Translations under genes and position numbers: made by a program
The notes under the pieces: model-generated
The model's input: the letters and a program-made list of their open reading frames with translations, nothing else
What the model was told of the DNA's origin: nothing
The model's database searches: none
Assembly: GCF_022819365.1 (NCBI RefSeq)
Contig: NZ_CP089289.1
Coordinates: forward strand, 1-64,000
Source of the DNA: Candidatus Nanosynbacter sp. HMT-352
GTDB taxonomy: Bacteria > Patescibacteriota > Saccharimonadia > Saccharimonadales > Saccharimonadaceae
Length of the DNA stretch: 64,000 bases
Reading direction: 5' to 3'
Part shown: one piece after another, positions 61,512-64,000 of the stretch
Layout of the letters: each line of letters opens with the position of its first letter
How positions within the stretch are numbered: position 1 is the first letter of the stretch

Positions 61512-61517
61512 TACAAT
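61512..61517 (+). promoter_or_regulatory. arc operon promoter
   Basis: Extended -10 TG-T-TACAAT with TTGCCC 16 nt upstream; about 30 nt leader and GGGGAGGG (61540-61547) before ATG 61553. No Arg-box-like repeat is obvious. Confidence 0.5.
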
Positions 61518-61552
61518 TAAAACATCACTAATATAAACAGGGGAGGGTTGTG

Positions 61553-62791
61553 ATGGACGAACCAATTCACATCACGTCTGAAATAGGAAAACTTAAGACC
61601 GTTCTATTGCATCGGCCAGGTGAAGAACTGGAAAATTTGACGCCAGACTATCTGACCGATCTTTTATTTGACGATATTCCATATCTGAAAGTGGCGCAGG
61701 CTGAACACGATGCTTTTGCGGAAGTATTGAGAAGTCGTGGAATCGAAGTTCTGTATCTGGATCAATTGGTCGCCGAGGCAATTAACACAGATCAATTGCG
61801 CGAACAATTTGTCGATGAAATGTTGGCTGCTTCTAAGCAGGATTCACGCCGTGTTACTCAAACATTGCGCCAATTCTTGTTGGATTTGCCAACTCACGCT
61901 ATGATTCGCAAGATTATGGCTGGTGTTCGCAAGGATGAAATTACTTTGCCTCCAGATCAGCATCAGCAACTTCATAATATGATCGAGAAAAATCATTATC
62001 CGTTCTATCTCGATCCAATGCCAAACCTATACTTTACACGCGACCCAGCTGCCGCAATTGGTAACGGTTTGACAATCAACAAGATGCACTGGACGGCTCG
62101 TCGTCGTGAATCGCTATTTATGCGCTACATCATCGACCATCATCCACGCTTTGCTAATCGTGCGCCAGTTTGGTACAACCGCACAGAGAAATTCTCAATG
62201 GAAGGCGGCGACGAATTAGTATTAAGCGATAAGGTTATGGCAATTGGTGTTTCAGAGCGAACGACCGCTGAGGCAATTGAAAAGATGGCAACCAAATTGT
62301 TTGCTGGTTCAAAGTTTGAGAAAGTCATTGCTATGGAAATTCCAAAATCTCACGCCTTTATGCACCTAGACACTGTGTTTACAATGATTGATCGTGATAA
62401 GTTTACGATTCACCCGGAAATTCGCGACCATGGCGGCAGGATGAATTGTTTCATTTTGGAGAAGGTTGAAGGCCAGCCATTCCCACGAATCACACATGAA
62501 ACAGATTTGGAACATGTCTTGAGGGTTGCGCTGGGCTTGCCGACTGTTACATTGATTGAGTGTGGTGGTGGAGATCCAATCGCTGCCGCTCGCGAGCAGT
62601 GGAACGATGGCTCAAACACTTTGGCAATTGCGCCAGGTGTTGTGGTGACTTATGATCGCAACTACGTAACTAACCAGAAATTGCGCGAAAACGGTATTGA
62701 AGTTATTGAAATTAGTGGCGCTGAGCTCGGACGCGGTCGTGGCGGTCCACGCTGCATGAGTATGCCGCTAGTACGAGAGGATGTATTCTAA
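61553..62791 (+). CDS. arcA: Arginine deiminase
   Basis: Converts arginine to citrulline and ammonia. 412 residues from ATG 61553 (GTG 61550 just before). [19 protein letters not shown] start, [37 protein letters not shown] (catalytic His and Asp) and the C-terminal [11 protein letters not shown] with the nucleophile Cys. Full length and motifs intact. First gene of arcA-arcB-transporter. In Saccharibacteria this pathway is known to yield ATP and ammonia and to help both symbiont and host tolerate stress. Confidence 0.97.
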   Translation: MDEPIHITSEIGKLKTVLLHRPGEELENLTPDYLTDLLFDDIPYLKVAQAEHDAFAEVLRSRGIEVLYLDQLVAEAINTDQLREQFVDEMLAASKQDSRRVTQTLRQFLLDLPTHAMIRKIMAGVRKDEITLPPDQHQQLHNMIEKNHYPFYLDPMPNLYFTRDPAAAIGNGLTINKMHWTARRRESLFMRYIIDHHPRFANRAPVWYNRTEKFSMEGGDELVLSDKVMAIGVSERTTAEAIEKMATKLFAGSKFEKVIAMEIPKSHAFMHLDTVFTMIDRDKFTIHPEIRDHGGRMNCFILEKVEGQPFPRITHETDLEHVLRVALGLPTVTLIECGGGDPIAAAREQWNDGSNTLAIAPGVVVTYDRNYVTNQKLRENGIEVIEISGAELGRGRGGPRCMSMPLVREDVF

Positions 62792-63780
62792 TGGCTCAGA
62801 GTTTGAAAGGACGATCACTACTGACTTTAGGTGATTATACCGCTGAAGAGATTCGCTTGCTATTGGATACGGCTCGTGAATATCGTCGATTGAAATATGC
62901 CGGCATTCCGCACCGAATTCATGAGGGTAAAAATGTGGCTTTGTTGTTCGAAAAGACTTCAACACGAACACGCTGCGCATTTACGGTAGCTGCTAATGAC
63001 CTTGGAATTGCGCCAGAATACCTCGGTAAAGATGATATTCAATTGGGTAAGAAAGAGACGGTTGAAGATACTGCCAAGGTTTTGGGTCGAATGTTTGATG
63101 GAATTGAATTCCGCGGCTTTGACCACGCGACTGTTGAGGAATTAGCGCGTCATGCTGGCGTTCCAGTATGGAATGGATTAACCGATAAGTTTCATCCAAC
63201 ACAGATTTTGGCTGACTTCATGACAATTGAAGAGCATGTCGGAAAATTGAAGGGAACTAAGCTGGTATTTGTTGGCGATGGTCGCAACAATATGGCAAAC
63301 TCGCTGATGATCGGTTCAGCTATTATGGGACTTGATTTTCGTATTTTGGCACCTCGTGAATTGCATCCAGAGCAAGCTTTGGTTGATAAAGCAAATCACT
63401 TTGCGAAGTCAAGTCATGCGCGCATTACCATTACCGACAATTTTGAAGAAGCTTTGCGCGGTGCCGATGTAATTTACACGGACGTTTGGGTTTCAATGGG
63501 CGAAGAAGACAAGTTTGCTGAGCGCATTAACCAATTGCGACATTTCCAAGTTAATCGCCAGATGATTAACTTAACAGGAAATCCTGAGGTTAAGTTTATG
63601 CATTGCTTGCCGGCGTTTCATGATGCATTAACCATCACCGGTAAGAAAGTTCAAGAAGATTTTGGTTTAGATTCAATGGAAGTGACGGATGAGGTGTTCC
63701 GCTCGCCACATTCGATAGTTTTTGATCAAGCGGAAAATCGTATGCATACAATCAAGGCTGTGATGGCTTTGACATTGTAG
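62791..63780 (+). CDS. arcB: Ornithine carbamoyltransferase (catabolic)
   Basis: Splits citrulline with phosphate to ornithine and carbamoyl phosphate. 329 residues; [12 protein letters not shown] (carbamoyl-phosphate loop, STRTR 57-61), [21 protein letters not shown] (catalytic Cys), ending in [23 protein letters not shown]. Start ATG shares a base with the arcA stop. The absence of arginine synthesis genes around it supports a catabolic role. The carbamate kinase arcC is expected beyond the window. Confidence 0.96.
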   Translation: MAQSLKGRSLLTLGDYTAEEIRLLLDTAREYRRLKYAGIPHRIHEGKNVALLFEKTSTRTRCAFTVAANDLGIAPEYLGKDDIQLGKKETVEDTAKVLGRMFDGIEFRGFDHATVEELARHAGVPVWNGLTDKFHPTQILADFMTIEEHVGKLKGTKLVFVGDGRNNMANSLMIGSAIMGLDFRILAPRELHPEQALVDKANHFAKSSHARITITDNFEEALRGADVIYTDVWVSMGEEDKFAERINQLRHFQVNRQMINLTGNPEVKFMHCLPAFHDALTITGKKVQEDFGLDSMEVTDEVFRSPHSIVFDQAENRMHTIKAVMALTL

Positions 63781-63819
63781 TTGTTGTCGTAATAAGGAGG
63801 TTAAGGAGGCTCCGAGGCA

Positions 63820-64000
63820 ATGGTAGAAAAAATTAAAAAAGCAAAGCAGAAGCTTCGATCACCGTCGGCGTTTACTATTTTGTTTGTCGTGATTATCGTT
63901 ATGGCGGCATTGACGTGGGTTGTTCCTTCTGGGCTATATAAGACGAACGAAGATGGCGATCGTATAGCTAATTCGTATTACGTAGTCGACAAAGAGCGAA
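63820..64000 (+). CDS. YfcC-family transporter, probable arginine/ornithine exchanger (partial)
   Basis: First 60 codons only; runs off the right edge. A basic N-terminus, then SPSAFTILFVVIIVMAALTWVVPSGLY, the usual first helix of YfcC/ArcD-like transporters that often accompany arc operons. Two Shine-Dalgarno-like sites (63795-63800 and 63804-63809); the second is 10 nt from the ATG. Substrate inferred from operon. Confidence 0.8.
   Translation, partial: MVEKIKKAKQKLRSPSAFTILFVVIIVMAALTWVVPSGLYKTNEDGDRIANSYYVVDKER

Overview
The window looks like a gene-dense fragment of a host-associated Saccharibacteria (TM7, Candidate Phyla Radiation) genome of the oral Nanosynbacter type. The grounds are a truncated-looking arginine deiminase operon (arcA-arcB-YfcC transporter), a large rhamnose and surface-glycan locus, an anaerobic ribonucleotide reductase, a class F-like sortase with substrates, genes that abut or overlap throughout, and no amino-acid or nucleotide biosynthesis. 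TGA is used as a normal stop (for example at 26434-26436 and 36399-36401), so the recoded SR1/Gracilibacteria code is excluded. The taxonomic call is inference; no marker gene is present.

Layout. 1-14989: a surface-polysaccharide locus with a partial DUF2142 membrane protein, flippase, RmlD-like reductase, GT8, two GT2 enzymes with DUF2304, the complete dTDP-rhamnose set rfbB-rfbC-rfbD-rfbA, two GT4 enzymes, the initiating sugar-phosphate transferase and an O-antigen ligase/polymerase-like protein. 15024-19173: a LexA-like small regulator, tRNA-Asn, a GT2-GT39 fusion and a Gly/Gln-rich membrane-anchored protein. 19187-25401: cell-surface region with two tandem GH16-LRR glycosidases, a response-regulator remnant, a beta-helix-like wall protein and a sortase. 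25426-32503: two kinases, then nrdD-nrdG-flavin reductase-Cys-cluster protein behind two NrdR boxes. 32601-42692: radC, then a same-strand chain starting at a 14-bp palindromic operator: GHKL ATPase, STAS-like protein, type III Mod, three AT-rich genes (one HEPN-like), type III Res, and downstream small genes. 42689-56153: polysaccharide deacetylase, ABC-2 exporter, DsbA with a CxxC membrane partner, methyltransferase, short ClpB with a perfect CIRCE, galE, LTA-synthase-like enzyme, amino-acid ABC importer, Nudix, tRNA-Pro. 56272-64000: heterodimeric ABC exporter, EreA/ChaN-like protein, TylF-like methyltransferase, arc operon.

Functionally, the first third builds and exports a rhamnose-containing surface glycan. 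The middle supplies secreted or wall-anchored proteins, deoxynucleotides under anoxia, and defence against foreign DNA. The last part holds stress chaperone, transport and arginine fermentation, the last a known energy and host-interaction pathway of these episymbionts.

Two signals stand out. First, at least eleven transcription units have a -10 box ending exactly 6 nt before the start codon with no Shine-Dalgarno, implying widespread leaderless mRNAs. Second, the type III restriction locus has been expanded by a sensor-like ATPase/STAS pair and by a membrane/HEPN insert between mod and res, with structured DNA at two points; this is the best candidate for an undescribed composite defence system.
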